Source: Ilyonectria destructans (lineage: Eukaryota; Ascomycota; Sordariomycetes; Hypocreales; Nectriaceae). From it: a stretch of 64,000 nt of DNA. Both the position numbers and the translations under genes were made by a program. The DNA lies in assembly GCA_020740775.1 (NCBI GenBank), contig JAHEWK010000013.1, positions 1,054,001-1,118,000 on the forward strand, read 5' to 3'. A model generated the notes under the pieces. That model saw only the letters and a program-made list of their open reading frames with translations. It had not been told where the DNA came from and made no database searches. Positions 11,901 through 23,801 of the stretch are shown piece after piece. Position 1 is the first letter of the stretch; every line of letters starts with the position of its first letter.

Positions 11901-14386
11901 ATATATATGGTTACTGCCAGGATTGTGCAGACACCAAGAAAGAAGATAGTCGGCGAAAGAAACCGCTCATCTGGACCGTTCTACTCGAGGTCCGGTACAC
12001 CAGTCTTCGAAGCTGGCAAAAAAGTGGCACTAATGTATATACCAAGAAGGATAATGTGGTGAGGATGGAGACGAAAGGGAGGAAAATGAGCAGGGGAAGA
12101 TGGGGTTTAAGTATTGAGAAATGGGAAGGAAGAGTACGTAGACTTGTGGTGTCTGGTTTCCATCTTGTGCAACCCAATCATAAGTGAGTCATCAGAGATG
12201 GGAGACTGATGTCTGCAAACAGCGGACTGCAGACGGTGAGTTGCACATGGTGAACCACAAACTGAAACCTGTAGGTGGTGCAGTTTCTGTTTGACAATCA
12301 CTCTGTGAGTCAGTTGAAAGCGGATTGTGGGAATGATTAGTGTACATGGACCATTGTGGAACTGCCTGCTTGTGCTTGTCACATACAATGAGTCAGTCTT
12401 GTAGTACTGCAGGGTTTTTGTGACTCTGCGGAACCTGAGGAAAGGGGAGTTCCACTGCGCCTGCAATCAGCTCTAGCAGAGGAGTCTTGGGAGCAAATAT
12501 CAAGAAGATTGCAACCAAACCGGAACAAATATTGACACACTTCTCGGGACGCTCGGGAAACATATGGACGGGAACTAGGCAGAGCTAGGCGCCTTCAGGA
12601 ACAAGAGTCTGGAACACATGATGCGAAAACGAAGTTGAAGACATCTCACCTGATGAGCTCGTGAGTCGACTGACGACATCTTGGATGGGCCACTCATCGA
12701 GGTGCCGAGATTTGAGATGCGGAGTGGTATACACCTTGAGGATCCCACAACTGCCGACTACCGGCAGAAAGACGACCCTCAGAACGCCAGACTGCCGACC
12801 TGTGTGGCAACTTCAAATTCCAAGGGGTACCACTTGTGAACCCGAGCCCTACACCAACTCTACGATCTGGCTCGGGAATCCACTGAAGCAATCATTCATG
12901 GTTCGACAACAACGGGATTCTAAAACGTGGTGTGATGTTTCGCATGCACCCAAAGGAGCTATTTCGCCGATGTCTGTTCTGACTAACGAAGAGTTGTGCA
13001 CCCACTCGTCCCGGGCGTTTATTTGTCTCACAGGTGGTACATCAACCCGTTGGTTATCGTGACAGAAGAGTGGGGGTTGCTTGCATACCACATATCTGCT
13101 TAAGGTAGCAGTACCACCTGACACAGTTTATCTGCGCATAGAGGTGATACGTAGGTGATACGTTATGGCTACCTTAATTTTAATTTACGAGTTTTAAAGT
13201 ATGTCTCAGGGGTTTATCTTTATTCTGTACTCCTCAGCCACGAGTGACGCAACGTAGATAATCTAACCACCGTCACACATGAGCTAAAGCAACTCCCACT
13301 CACACCATCCATCCGCTAATGAACCTCCAGCACGAAAACGGGAAAAGATTGACATCGGGCATTGGTGCGAAATCTGTTGGACCGGCCCAGGCCCACAACG
13401 TCACGGATAAGACGATAAACGCAAGAAAACCGGTGAGTCGAGGCCTGGATACTGTCCAGGCGACCTCAGCAACGTTGCTTTGCATTGCAACGACTTGCTG
13501 ACCGGCTAAATGCACAACAGATGCAGCCTGTACGACCCGACAGAGCCCCATGTCTCGGCAACTGAGCAGATTGGCCGCTACACGACGCAAGGCGCCACAC
13601 TGGGACCCGCGTGCGTTGAAACGGAACAAGACCCCTGGCGATGATGAGAGAGGCGTCGTTGAGGCTGCCGGGGGGCTGGCGTTAGAACATGCGGGGAATT
13701 AACTAAGTTACTCGGAAGCGAGTTGTTGATGCCTATTGCGACCTTTACGACGATACGACCAACACAATCATCACGACCAACGCAGACCCATGTCCAGAAA
13801 CAACTCGAGTCATGTCTAAAACAAATAACCTGCTTCAACCGTCCATCAGCTGCTTCCAACCACCCCATGACCCCACATCCCAGCAAAGCCAAATCCACAA
13901 GCCGGCAGCCATCTCGGGCTATCATTGCCTCGAACCCATGCCCACGCGTGCCAATCATTCCCCTATGAAGCATCTCCCCCGCGCTGAGCTCCGCTTCCCC
14001 CAGCCTTCTCCAACGAGTCGCAGCTCGCTCGACATCTAGAGCGATGGATACTCCGCCGCGACGCTTCCTTTTCCCCATGGGGTCGCCCCGCAAGTCTGGA
14101 TGCTACCGTCGCTTCTGACGACGGCGATCCTGGCAGCGGATCCGCTCGAGGCCGGCGATCCAAACACCGGGCGACAACCTCCAACGTTGGGCTGGCCCTA
14201 TGGCAGCGATACAATGGTTAAATTCACCGAGAGTGTGCCCGAACCTCGGGGTTGTGTCAACCGAGACATGGCCTAAGATCGACACGATTGTCGGCTTGAT
14301 AAAATAACTGCGCCGTTACTCCCTCGTCGTGTCGTCGGTTCTTGACTCCCTTTGACGCCTCCTGCTTCCCATCTCAATTCGTCATC
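11901..14386. other. Intergenic and unresolved sequence
   Basis: No supported gene. At about 12670-12840 one plus-strand frame reads a coding-like acidic stretch (DGPLIEVPRFEM...) that stops after about 55 codons and has no start or splice support. From 13700 on, CA/CT-rich DNA looks like promoter for the transporter gene at 14387. Confidence 0.4.
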
Positions 14387-15930
14387 ATGGGCATCAAGAC
14401 ATTCGTCAAGAAGCACTCCCTCAAGGTGTCTGATCACCAGGTCACCAAGGCCGCGGACCTAACCCTGCGCGAGTCCATCTGGCCGATTACTCTCGTCACC
14501 ACCCTCTTCTTTCTCTGGGGCTTCAGTTATGGCCTCCTCGATACCCTCAACAAGCATTTCCAGGTAACGCTGGACATTACCCGTGCTCGATCCGCAGGTT
14601 TGCAGGCCGCTTACTTTGGGTAAATATTCCAATCTGCACTATTTATCGCTATCACTGACCGCGTCGTAGCGCCTACCCGCTCGCCTCTCTAGGACACGCC
14701 GCTTGGATTCTGCGACACTACTCGTACAAAGCCGTCTTCATCTGGGGCCTCTCCCTCTATGCCATCGGCGCCCTGATTGCCATTCCCTGCATCAAAGCCA
14801 AGTCGTTCGGGGGCTTCTGCGCCTCCATCTTCATCATCGGAAATGGCCTAGGATCGCTTGAGACGGCTGCAAACCCCTTCATCACGGGTAGGTTCGCATT
14901 CACCCATTCTTAGAATTGCTTCTGACTGTCGCAGTTTGCGGCCCGCCACGGTACGCGGAGATCCGAATCAACATGTCCCAGGCCTTCAATGGCGTCGGCA
15001 CCGTCATCGCCCCGGTTCTCGGCTCGTACGTCTTCTTCACGTTTGACGACGACAAAGCATTGGCAAACGTCCAGTGGGTCTATCTATCCATCGCCGTCTT
15101 TGTCCTGCTCCTCGCGACGCTCTTCTTCTTTTCCAATATCCCCGAGATCACCGACGCGGGTATGTAGATCCTCATTAAACTAGCTTCGGATGACTGACTA
15201 ACACCCCAAAGACATGGCGCTCCAAGCGCAAGAAACGCACTCAGAAGCTGACGACAAACCGTTCGTCAAGCAATACAAGCTTTTCCATGCCTCCTTTGCA
15301 CAGTTCTGTTACACTGGTGCTCAGGTAGCCATTGCGAGCTTTTTTATTAATTACGCGACCGAGACCCGCCGCAATACGAGTGATGCCATGGGCTCCAAAC
15401 TGTTTGCCGGGGCTCAAGCCGCCTTCGCTATCGGTCGGTTCACAGGCGTCCTTATCATGAGATACGTCAGGCCGCGAATGGTCTTCCTGGTTTTCTTGAC
15501 TATGTGCATTATCTTCATCTGCCCTTCCATCACTCAGCGCGAAAACGCGGGTATTTCATTCCTGTACGTCGTCTTGTTCTTCGAGTCGATCTGCTTCCCG
15601 ACGATTGTCGCCTTGGGAATGAGAGGTCTTGGACGACATACAAAGCGCGGGAGCGGTTTTATCGTTGCTGGAGTCGTCGGCGGCGCATGTGTCCCGCCTC
15701 TGACAGGCGTGGCCTCCGACAACCTGGGAACAGGAAAGGCTATGGTTGTGCCTCTCGCCTTTTTCATAGCCGCTTGGTCGTATCCGATTTGCGTCAATTG
15801 TGTGGGAAGCTACAAGAGAGTTGTCGACTCGTTTCAGCAGACGGACATTGGGCTCCACGATCGCACGGTTGACGATGAGAAGGTTCAAGGAGGCACATTG
15901 GAGGAGGAGCATGAGAAGCCAAGTTCGTAG
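14387..15930 (+). CDS. FucP-type MFS sugar:H+ symporter
   Basis: Four exons: 14387-14619, 14670-14887, 14935-15159 and 15212-15930, giving 464 aa. The ATG at 14387 was chosen because it starts the conserved MGIKTF reading and a TTG frame upstream has no ATG. The protein resembles the fucose:H+ symporter branch of the major facilitator superfamily: an early W-P-I-T-L-V...FFLWGF(S/A)YGLLD helix, and an ETAANPFIT...RIN-x-x-QAFNGVGT-x-I-AP block (about residues 143-180) whose N, R and Q residues are typical of sugar binding and proton coupling. About 12 hydrophobic segments are visible. The C-terminal tail is acidic. The substrate could be L-fucose, galactose, glucose or another hexose and is not deducible. 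It converges with the next gene at a spacing of about 175 bp. Confidence 0.88.
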
Positions 15931-16104
15931 GCAAGTCGTGCAACATGTATATCTGCTTCACTTGAAGTATAACATGTTATTTTTTTTAAATAAAAAATTC
16001 ATCAATCCCATTTCCAAGCGACATGTAAACCGGTTGGGTGTGGGGATCATTACTTAAATACTGTTAAATTCTATGTACAATTATACCCCAACTTGCTATT
16101 ATTA

Positions 16105-17784
16105 CTAAGGTAACTCATGCCTTTGCCATGCATAGTTTGGATTGAGTGTGGAAACTCCCTGTATGTCTGAAGAACTACCTTCTCCCATCATCTCAACAGG
16201 CTGAAGCTGCGGATATGTATGCTTGGCTTCCGTTGATGGTGATTGGGTATGTGTAGAACTGGTTTGGTTGTGACGCCGACGCCACAAAAAGTATGCTCCC
16301 AAGATTATTATTAGCACACCAGCGCCAACGCCAACGCCAATACCAATCTTGGTTCCTATCGCCATCCCTCCTTCGACAGTCGTCTCGCTGGTCGGTGTAT
16401 TCGTAGGAGTAATGCTGCTCGTAGGTGTAGTAGCGGACCCCACCGCCTCATTCCAGACCCCATCCCATGACGCTTCCCAATCGTTGCCACCCTTGTTAAT
16501 ACTCTCGTCCGTTGGCTCGATAGTCGCAATGTTCGGCACAGCCTGGATATTTCGACCGGGGGCCTGGGCCATCCACCACTTTGCTGCTCTCGGGTCCCAG
16601 TTGGCGCCAATAAAAGCGTCCTGGAGGTATGCCCGGCCAAGAACATATTGACCTTTTCCATTCACGTGGCATGGGAAGTAGGGCGTTGGACTGTCAACCA
16701 GTGGGCTCGTGAGTGTCAAGTTGAGGTGCATGAACGGAACACGGATCTTGACCGGGTCAGTGTTTGAATTGGAAATAAATGAGAAGTAGAGGGCTGAGGC
16801 AGACGAGATGATTTGGGTAAACTCTGGCGAAGTCGTGTCCCAGATATATAGCCCCAGGCTCTTGTTGAACTTAACTGGGAGGTAGGAAGCAATGTTATCG
16901 CAAGTCGACCTGGGCAGACTGAGGTACGGAGAACACCCATCTATGGAGACTCTGAGGCTTCGTCCCATTGTCGAGTTATCCCTTGTGAGAAGCCCGTCTT
17001 GGCTGTCGAATTCGAAGGGTGAGTTGCTGCCGATAACATCAATTCCAATGTCCCAAAGCGTGATGCCCTCTCGAAAGTCTCCGTCCAAGGTGATGACTTC
17101 TCCGACAACGCGATTCTGATCGTAGCCCCCGAACCAGAGGGACCCAGCGAGGCTTGGCTGAACAGAACCGATGTGCATGCCAAACGAGTTGGAAGGTATC
17201 TTGCCCTGCTCCCACATGTACCCAGAGACAAGACTGGCGTTGGTGAGCGGAGCCGAACGGGCGTCGTCTCTGGTGAAGGACTGGTTGACAGAACCACTAC
17301 CTCCCAAACTCAGGCAGCCGGCAAAGAAAGGTTGTTCTTTCCCACCAGGATACATGATCCTTTGTGTATTGTCTAAAAGCGCCAGACTGGTGTTCTCCAC
17401 CTCGAAGTTGTCGAGTCTCAGGTTATCCACCCATCGGGTCGCGTCGTCGCCTTCGAGATTCAGACCGAGCATGTAGTTGCCGAGGCTGGCCGACATTGAA
17501 ATGCCTCCGTCAGAGCCTTGTGGTTTGTCCTTGTCGTAGACGCCAGACTGAGCAGCGTAGCAAGTCTCTGTCCCCCCCGCGTCGCAGTAATTGTCCTCGA
17601 TCAACCACGTTTCCCAGGTTGAGCCTGGGAAGAGCTTGTATTTTCCATCCTCTGCCACGATTACGTGCCATGGGCCGTCTGGTCCAATCGTCTGGCCAGA
17701 CCATGGAACTTCGAAAGGGGTCGGAGTGGCGGCCGCGGCGAGGGAGGAGAACGCGACTACCACCAACAGCGGAACTTCGAGCAT
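16105..17784 (-). CDS. Pepsin-like (A1 fold) membrane protein, degenerate active sites
   Basis: Single exon, 559 aa, ATG at 17784. It has a signal peptide (about residues 1-18), a long extracellular pepsin-like region (20-430), a Ser/Thr-rich stalk (430-475), one membrane helix (about 480-500) followed by WRRRH, and a cytosolic tail of about 55 residues. The bilobal aspartic-peptidase layout is recognisable from LWFGGYD, the GCLSLGGSGSVNQSF-type loop and YVLGRAYLQDAF. The first-lobe DTG site is absent (FPGSTWETW, near residues 52-60). The second site reads DGC rather than DTG (282-284). It is therefore probably not an active protease, and may serve as a cell-surface binding or sensor protein. 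Several N-x-S/T sites are present. An active enzyme with unusual residues cannot be ruled out. Confidence 0.8.
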   Translation of the reverse strand: MLEVPLLVVVAFSSLAAAATPTPFEVPWSGQTIGPDGPWHVIVAEDGKYKLFPGSTWETWLIEDNYCDAGGTETCYAAQSGVYDKDKPQGSDGGISMSASLGNYMLGLNLEGDDATRWVDNLRLDNFEVENTSLALLDNTQRIMYPGGKEQPFFAGCLSLGGSGSVNQSFTRDDARSAPLTNASLVSGYMWEQGKIPSNSFGMHIGSVQPSLAGSLWFGGYDQNRVVGEVITLDGDFREGITLWDIGIDVIGSNSPFEFDSQDGLLTRDNSTMGRSLRVSIDGCSPYLSLPRSTCDNIASYLPVKFNKSLGLYIWDTTSPEFTQIISSASALYFSFISNSNTDPVKIRVPFMHLNLTLTSPLVDSPTPYFPCHVNGKGQYVLGRAYLQDAFIGANWDPRAAKWWMAQAPGRNIQAVPNIATIEPTDESINKGGNDWEASWDGVWNEAVGSATTPTSSITPTNTPTSETTVEGGMAIGTKIGIGVGVGAGVLIIILGAYFLWRRRHNQTSSTHTQSPSTEAKHTYPQLQPVEMMGEGSSSDIQGVSTLNPNYAWQRHELP

Positions 17785-19105
17785 GGCGGAAAGTCCCTTT
17801 CGATGACTCTGAGAATAGAAAAATATCGGAATTCCAGGATAACAAATGTGAGATTAAAGCCCCAAATGACGGCCCCGGGAGGCTGAAGACAGTTGAGATT
17901 AACCAGTATGTTAGTAAAAATGTCAGATTAGAAGCAACTAAGGCAAGGAAACCAAAGCCCAGGAGAGGAACGACAGGATCCAGCAAACTAGACGGGAACG
18001 TCCGAGCGTAAACCACTCCCAGGGGCATTTTGTGAGAGCCAACAGCCAACACACCTTCCTCAAGCGTTTGATCGTTGGTTGAAACCGGCTTCCGACCCCT
18101 CCGACATGCATCCTTAGAGCCAACAACACTCCCAGTCAAAACGGGGGTCTTATCAAGGCATGAGACAGCTCGTCCAAAAGTTAAGTGCAAGATGGCCGAG
18201 ACTAGCCACTTTCGACAGCACAAGAAGCTGCCATATCAAGCTTCTGATCAAGTAATCCACCACATACAATGGAGAGTTGGCGGTAAAGCGTGCGAAATCT
18301 TCTCTTTTGCTAATAACGATATCGTTGCAATTGCGCTAACTGTTGAAACCCCGAAGGCGCACGTACGGAACCCAGTCTTCCTGGAGATACAGTGGCAAGC
18401 GATGGGATGAAACTCTCCAGCATTGGCGAAATGAGGTGCGAAAACAATGCACTGGCGAGGGTCAATACTCTGAGAAGACTGGCTCACCTGAGGGGTGTCA
18501 TTGATAATCCACGCGCTCGATGAAATATGCATGTTGGTTGTTGGTTATGAACTTTGTTGGTTGTTAGTGTGCTAAATCAAGACTGGCCGCTGTCGCAATA
18601 TTCCGCCCAAAGAGTCTATATCCCCGCAGTCTCATTGTTATTGGCTCGGGTGAAGTATCTTATTGGTGATCCACGCGCCCTCGGTTCGAAATATGCATGT
18701 TGGTTCTCGATTAGCAGGGTTCCTTTGAAAAGTAGCCTAATTCCAAGACAATTTCCGTTGGCAACCTGTCGGCACGTTCTTTTTGGTTGCGATCTACGTT
18801 TCAGAGTCAGCCACTCCGGCGGCAACGCTCCAAGGATCCTCCTCCCCCAAGCCTTGCTCGGAAGTCGTGTGCATTTCAGTAGGTTGATATCTCCCAGTTT
18901 CCCATTATTCCAAGCCTGTCAACCCTTTCGGTGACCTGGACACATACGGTAAACAGCCCTGGACAGAGCTTGGGTACACGATAAACGACTTTTCTTCAGC
19001 CTCTCAGATCCTGACAAGCCACTCTTGTCGCTTCGCTACCAAACCCCTCTTCTTTCTTTCTTCCTTTTTTCTTCCTATTTGATTACATTATTAATCAGGC
19101 GCTTG
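17785..19105. other. Divergent promoter region
   Basis: Intergenic region between the pepsin-like gene (minus) and the GT8 gene (plus). It holds an imperfect direct repeat of about 45 bp (18502-18550 and 18664-18714) sharing ATCCACGCGC and GAAATATGCATGTTGGTT. No gene is seen. Confidence 0.6.
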
Positions 19106-20378
19106 ATGGCTTGGAAGCAATGGTCACTGTCACAGACGCGCTACACCAGCGTCCCAGCAGATGGCATCTCGGCTGACTCGGAACTCTCCTCCATAGCCAG
19201 ATGCAGCCTCCCATACTGGAGGGCATCTAAGCGCTACCGCTGGGTTGTTACCGCGGGCATCCTCACTGGCATGTTCATCATCATCCATTTCTACATCTAT
19301 GACGACCCTGTTCAAACCGCAACGACTCCCCTTGCGGCAACCGAAGTGGACTGGTCTCGCTTCGCCTATACTCAATATGTTACTAACAGCGCATACCTTT
19401 GTAACTCGGTCATGTTCTTCGAGGCGCTGCATCGGATTGGAAGCCGTGCCGATCGCGTAATAATGTATCCTTCCACGATGCTTCAGTCTGAGGACGATTC
19501 TTCGAGCGACGCCCGTCTCATTTTCAAAGCTCGCGACGAGTACAATGCCAAACTCGTCCCCATTACCATTCAGTCTGGGCATGGCACAGATCGCAAGTTG
19601 TCCCCGTTTTTGCCCTGTTGCGTATCTACTTCGACGACAATGCCTCCTAACATGCCGTCATCACAGAAACCTGGGCCGATTCGTTTACCAAGCTCCTGGC
19701 GTTTAATCAGACCCAATACAGTCGAGTACTTTCTATCGACTCTGACTCGGTGATATTCCAACACATGGACGAATTATTCCTCCTTCCCCCGTCCCCAGTC
19801 GCGATGCCTCGAGCATACTGGCTATACCCAGACAAGCAAATTTTATCATCACAAGTCATGCTCATTCAGCCGTCTGAGCTCGAATTCTCTCGCATTGTGG
19901 AGAAGATAGAACTTGCTGGCCAAGATGACTACGATATGGAGATTGTCAACTATCTCTACCGCGACAGTGCCCTCATCCTTCCGCATCGCCGCTACGACAT
20001 GTTAACGGCCGAGTTCCGCCAAGATAACCACGCCATGTACCTCGGCTCCGACAGCGAGGTCTGGGACCCTGTGGCTGCCTATAATGATGTGAAGCTTATC
20101 CATTTTTCTGACTGGCCGATTTCGAAGCCCTGGTTGTATACACCCAAGGAACTACTGGATGAGTTGCAGCCCAAATGCAGCAACACCACGTCTGGTACTA
20201 GTGATTGCGCCTCGAGGGACGTTTGGAATAGTGTGTACTCGGATTTCAGAAGGAGACGGGAGGTATGACGTTGGCGTATGTTGGTATTAGTCTATCCAGA
20301 ATACTAACATGTTGACAGGAGATCTGCACCCTTGACCCCAAGCCAAAGCGACGTCGACAAGCTTTTGAGAGGTTATAA
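19106..20378 (+). CDS. GT8 Golgi glycosyltransferase (GNT1-like), one splice junction unresolved
   Basis: Type II membrane protein: a short cytosolic N-terminus, one helix at about residues 46-65, then a GT8 catalytic domain. Conserved pieces include TNSAYLCNSVMFFEAL, the block around TKLLAFNQTQYSRVLSIDSDS with the metal-binding DSD, and HFSDWPISKPW near the end. Fungal homologues are alpha-N-acetylglucosaminyl or glucosyl transferases acting on glycans in the Golgi. The last intron is clear: exon ends 20262, next exon 20319-20378. The first junction is not. The N-terminal frame runs past 19575 and the downstream frame is open from about 19651, but no GT donor gives the right phase with the CAG acceptor at 19664-19666. 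A GC-AG intron at 19584-19666 would restore the frame and the expected length; otherwise the gene is frameshifted. Confidence 0.75.
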
Positions 20379-20504
20379 CTATTGATCATTTCTATTTACA
20401 AGTTTATATAGATAAGTGTACAGGATATACAGTAGGTAGACGAGCATTCGGGGTGATTAGAAAATAATTTTATTTGTTTTCCAACGCGAATCGGCGTTTT
20501 GTTC

Positions 20505-21578
20505 CTAATTACTTTTGTTGGAGATGGTAGAGGTGTAGGAAATAGGCGACTGCCAGTTGTACAATTTGGCCCAGACTTCGGATAGCCACAGTCCTTTCGA
20601 TCCCACGCTCTTCAAAGGTTCGTTCCAGCGCAAAACTGACTCGACGAGTCTGCGTCCGGGAAAGTCGAAGATGACGATGCCCGTACGGGTAGCCTCGGGG
20701 ATATTCTCGAGATGCTCAATCCACTGGCCTGTCATGTCGTTCATACCTGTAATGGTACGATTGGCGGTCCCCGCAGCTGCGTCAATGGGGAGGACACCCA
20801 CAGCGGTTGATGCATGCGCGAGGTAGAGGACCGAGTTGTCGTGTTCAGCTGCGGCAGCGAGTTCAATGGCGTCCCGCATGACAGACCACTTCTCGGCAAG
20901 GTGGAACAAGCTCGGCGTGATCCAGTAGTCTTGCAATACCATCTGCTTACTTCGCCATTTGAGCCCGTGTAGTCCATGCTCATCGGGAAACTGTTGGATA
21001 ATGAATATCTTAGATCGAAGGTCGCCTAGCATAGGGAGTGGCGCGTCTTGAACATGATTAAATAAATGCTTGGCGGCGCCCGCAGCCGTTCGTGGATCAG
21101 CGTGGCGATGGTGATTGAAGGCATCCTCAAAGTTGATGGTATTAGAGCGACCCATAGGGCCACCTTCCTCCTTGAGGCGCATGATGATTGTTTCGGACGG
21201 GTTCGTAGTAAGAAACTCAAACATGGTGGTGAGCACACTAGCAAAACTAAAGCCGGTGGGGATATGGGCATGGTATATGTGCAGCTCATTCTCACGAAGC
21301 CTCGCTCGAATGTCGAAATACCGTATGCCAGAGTTTAACTGCGTAGTCAAATTCAAGTTCTGGCACCGTAGGAAGTCGGAAGGGATGGAGTAGCTCATGG
21401 TGTCGTGGGTGCCAGGGATACTGAGGCTTGAAAGAGGCACCTCATCAGGGATGTCCCGCATCCATCTTGGATGGTGGCCGAGGTCCGCATCGAAGCTGTA
21501 AGCGCTTTGGTAGCCCCGATAACACTCGGCGAGGGTTATGAAAGGAGTGATGAATAACAAAATGTAGTTAGAATACAT
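20505..21578 (-). CDS. Secreted PI-PLC-like phosphodiesterase
   Basis: Single exon, 357 aa, ATG at 21578 directly before a signal peptide (residues 1-19). The frame extends further upstream only through non-ATG codons. It matches the bacterial-type PI-specific phospholipase C X domain of the PLC-like TIM-barrel superfamily: SIPGTHDT with the first catalytic His (H58), GIRYFDIR with Asp/Arg (89 and 91), and ELHIYHAH with the second His (103 or 105). A KIFIIQQFPDE segment and a C-terminal GIVIFDFPG strand complete the barrel. There is no calcium-binding C2 or Y domain, so this is the metal-independent type that cuts phosphatidylinositol or GPI anchors. The neighbours are unrelated. It lies tail-to-tail with the GT8 gene, 126 bp apart. 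The substrate is inferred only from the family. Confidence 0.85.
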   Translation of the reverse strand: MYSNYILLFITPFITLAECYRGYQSAYSFDADLGHHPRWMRDIPDEVPLSSLSIPGTHDTMSYSIPSDFLRCQNLNLTTQLNSGIRYFDIRARLRENELHIYHAHIPTGFSFASVLTTMFEFLTTNPSETIIMRLKEEGGPMGRSNTINFEDAFNHHRHADPRTAAGAAKHLFNHVQDAPLPMLGDLRSKIFIIQQFPDEHGLHGLKWRSKQMVLQDYWITPSLFHLAEKWSVMRDAIELAAAAEHDNSVLYLAHASTAVGVLPIDAAAGTANRTITGMNDMTGQWIEHLENIPEATRTGIVIFDFPGRRLVESVLRWNEPLKSVGSKGLWLSEVWAKLYNWQSPISYTSTISNKSN

Positions 21579-23801
21579 GATCAAGTGCAGGGCTGAATCA
21601 AGAGCCTCCGTGGCTTCCGTCGCAGTGCAACGTTGTAATTGGTTGCTTCTTGCAGCTGGACAAACACCTATAGTTCTCGGGCCGTGTTTCACGCCCTAAT
21701 TGGGAACTAAACAGGCTAGGGGCGTTTCTAGGCTTTTGAATATCGTTGAGTGAGCGAAAGATTGTTGAATGGAAATGTTCTTGGGCATAGAGACGTGGCA
21801 TGATCTGATAGTTCACGGGGTTAATCAAATTAAAAACGTCAGTTGGGGCCAATAAGAGGTCTGTGGGTCTGGAATAATAGGGGCCGACGGGGATAGGACT
21901 CGTAGTAAACACAAACCTGGACACTTCCATCAAATGCCCCGTAGCTAAATCGCCACCAGGAGCGACAATCCGATGAATATTCAGCAGTTTGAACTCCACA
22001 TGGCCAATCCTAAAGATTATTAGAACCACCAAGCATGGTTTGGGACAAAGAAAAATATGCCAAAATGATGCTACAGAATCCTCTTGCAGCGAAACCAATC
22101 ATCGATTGGCCTCGGTAAATAGGCCGATGGCCAGCACGTGGTCACTCTATCACAACGGAAGGACCGGGAATCCGCGGCCGCCGAACCGCCAAGATCCGGC
22201 TCCCAAAACCCTTTCCCCAACGATCGAAAGGTACAAGTCACAGTGTAAGAGCTCATGAACATATCGACCAAGGGCACAGTCACATGAATTAGAGGAGAGA
22301 CGGTAGAAAATATAATGCAATCCAACACCAAGGAGGTTTGGATACTCGAAATGAGAGTCCTTCGGCAAGCTCTTGCATCGTCCAAGTCGGCAAAGTTCTA
22401 TCCTTGGAAGTGTGGTTTCATCCACCGGAATGCCGGATATTTCATGATGCAGATGGAACGTCCATGTCGACCCTAGTGGGTTTTACGTCGACTACTATGA
22501 AATCTTTTCACGCAGCCCTGAAGAGATTCCTTTCCGAAGAAAGCTTTTGGAGATTTTTATTTTATGCATTCGGGGAACCCACAGTATTGAGGGCCCTCTT
22601 TACGAGCGAGCATGTGGCGATTATACCCTCCAAACGTGAAGGCATATTTGTGAACAGCCCGGTAGCAGCCTGTTTCAGCACATTAGAACTTATTCTCTGG
22701 TTCCGATGTGGCGCTGTGGTGTATCTTGGTAAGTGATGAGTGTAAAGACAGTTTGACGTATTTTCCGTGACTGAGATCCGACAGTTAGGGCAGTTAGTTA
22801 TCGCAGTTAGAATCGACCAGCGCCAGGCTGCAGAACCCCTGCAGCCAACGGCACAGAGGACTATACAGATACAGTCAATAAGCTACTAGTTACAGCCACA
22901 GAAACAAGAAGTTAATAAGGCTGCCGAATCTGTACAAAGGCAGTTACATCACATTACAGTACATAGCCGCGATTCGCTGCACCGCAAGATGTGCGGGCAC
23001 GCCGGCTGGAAAATGGTGGGCCAGCGAAAATCAGGAGGTCTCATGATGTTCGCGTGATAAGGGACTGATGCTACTTGAGCATGTGGCCCATCCAATTGCG
23101 CGTTGACGCTCGAATTAACCAGACGTGACCTAAATTGCTTGGTTGCTCACTTACTACCCTACCCCCTAATTGTGTTGCCAATATAAACCAATCACATCGC
23201 CTCTACCAAAGCAACGTAGAACCCTATCGTCAAAGGAGCTGACCTACCTGTCAGAGCCCTACAGCACCTAGATCTTTAGAGCCTGCAGCCCCTGGCGGAT
23301 GCGATCCACAGCGCCAGGACTTGGTCAGCTGGCGTTCATCTTTCTTGGTTTATCACCATGCAGCATTGTGGTTGCGACTCCATCCTGCCAAGACAAGAAC
23401 GACAGGGACTTTGCATGTACGTAATCTTCGTACGAGTCACTCAATCTTTGATCCATTATTATTAATCCATCTTCACGGGTAAAATCCTTTCCTTGGCGGG
23501 AATGGAAGTCTTCATACAGTCACCCAAGCTTATGCAGAGCGCCGAGATGGCCCAAATAGGAAATGAGCGCGCGGTCTTCCATTTTGGGCGACATCGCGCG
23601 GTGAGTGAAGCGATGCTGCCAGTCACATCACGTCGGTATCCCGGCACAGTCGGTGTTTTCTAGGAACAAATCAGGTATTTAAGGGGATCAAGTAGCCCCG
23701 TATCAGGTCTTAAATGCTTCATTCCATTTTCAGTTTGCATACATTGTCAATTTCCCACTCTTCCTTGAATTTCCCTCCATCTCTCCTCGAACCTTACCAT
23801 A
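21579..23801. other. Intergenic, PI-PLC upstream and NmrA-like promoter
   Basis: No supported gene. A plus-strand frame at 22338-22736 (132 codons, TTG start) has no domain or start context. The region 22785-23330 contains GCGCCAGG and CTGCAG motifs in both orientations that could be the ends of a small decayed inverted-repeat element, but the match is weak. Confidence 0.4.

Noticed and set aside
14858..15183. Alternative-frame ORFs within the FucP-like gene
   Set aside because: Spliced exons with matching phase explain the region and give the conserved NPFIT...RIN block.
21579..21692. N-terminal extension of the PI-PLC-like protein
   Set aside because: Only a GTG begins it; the ATG at 21578 starts directly at a good signal peptide.
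22338..22736. Plus-strand frame of 132 codons
   Set aside because: Starts at TTG, no domain, and no upstream exon could be joined with confidence.
22815..23305. Possible inverted-repeat element (GCGCCAGG/CTGCAG words at both ends)
   Set aside because: The ends match only over short interrupted words and no target duplication was found.
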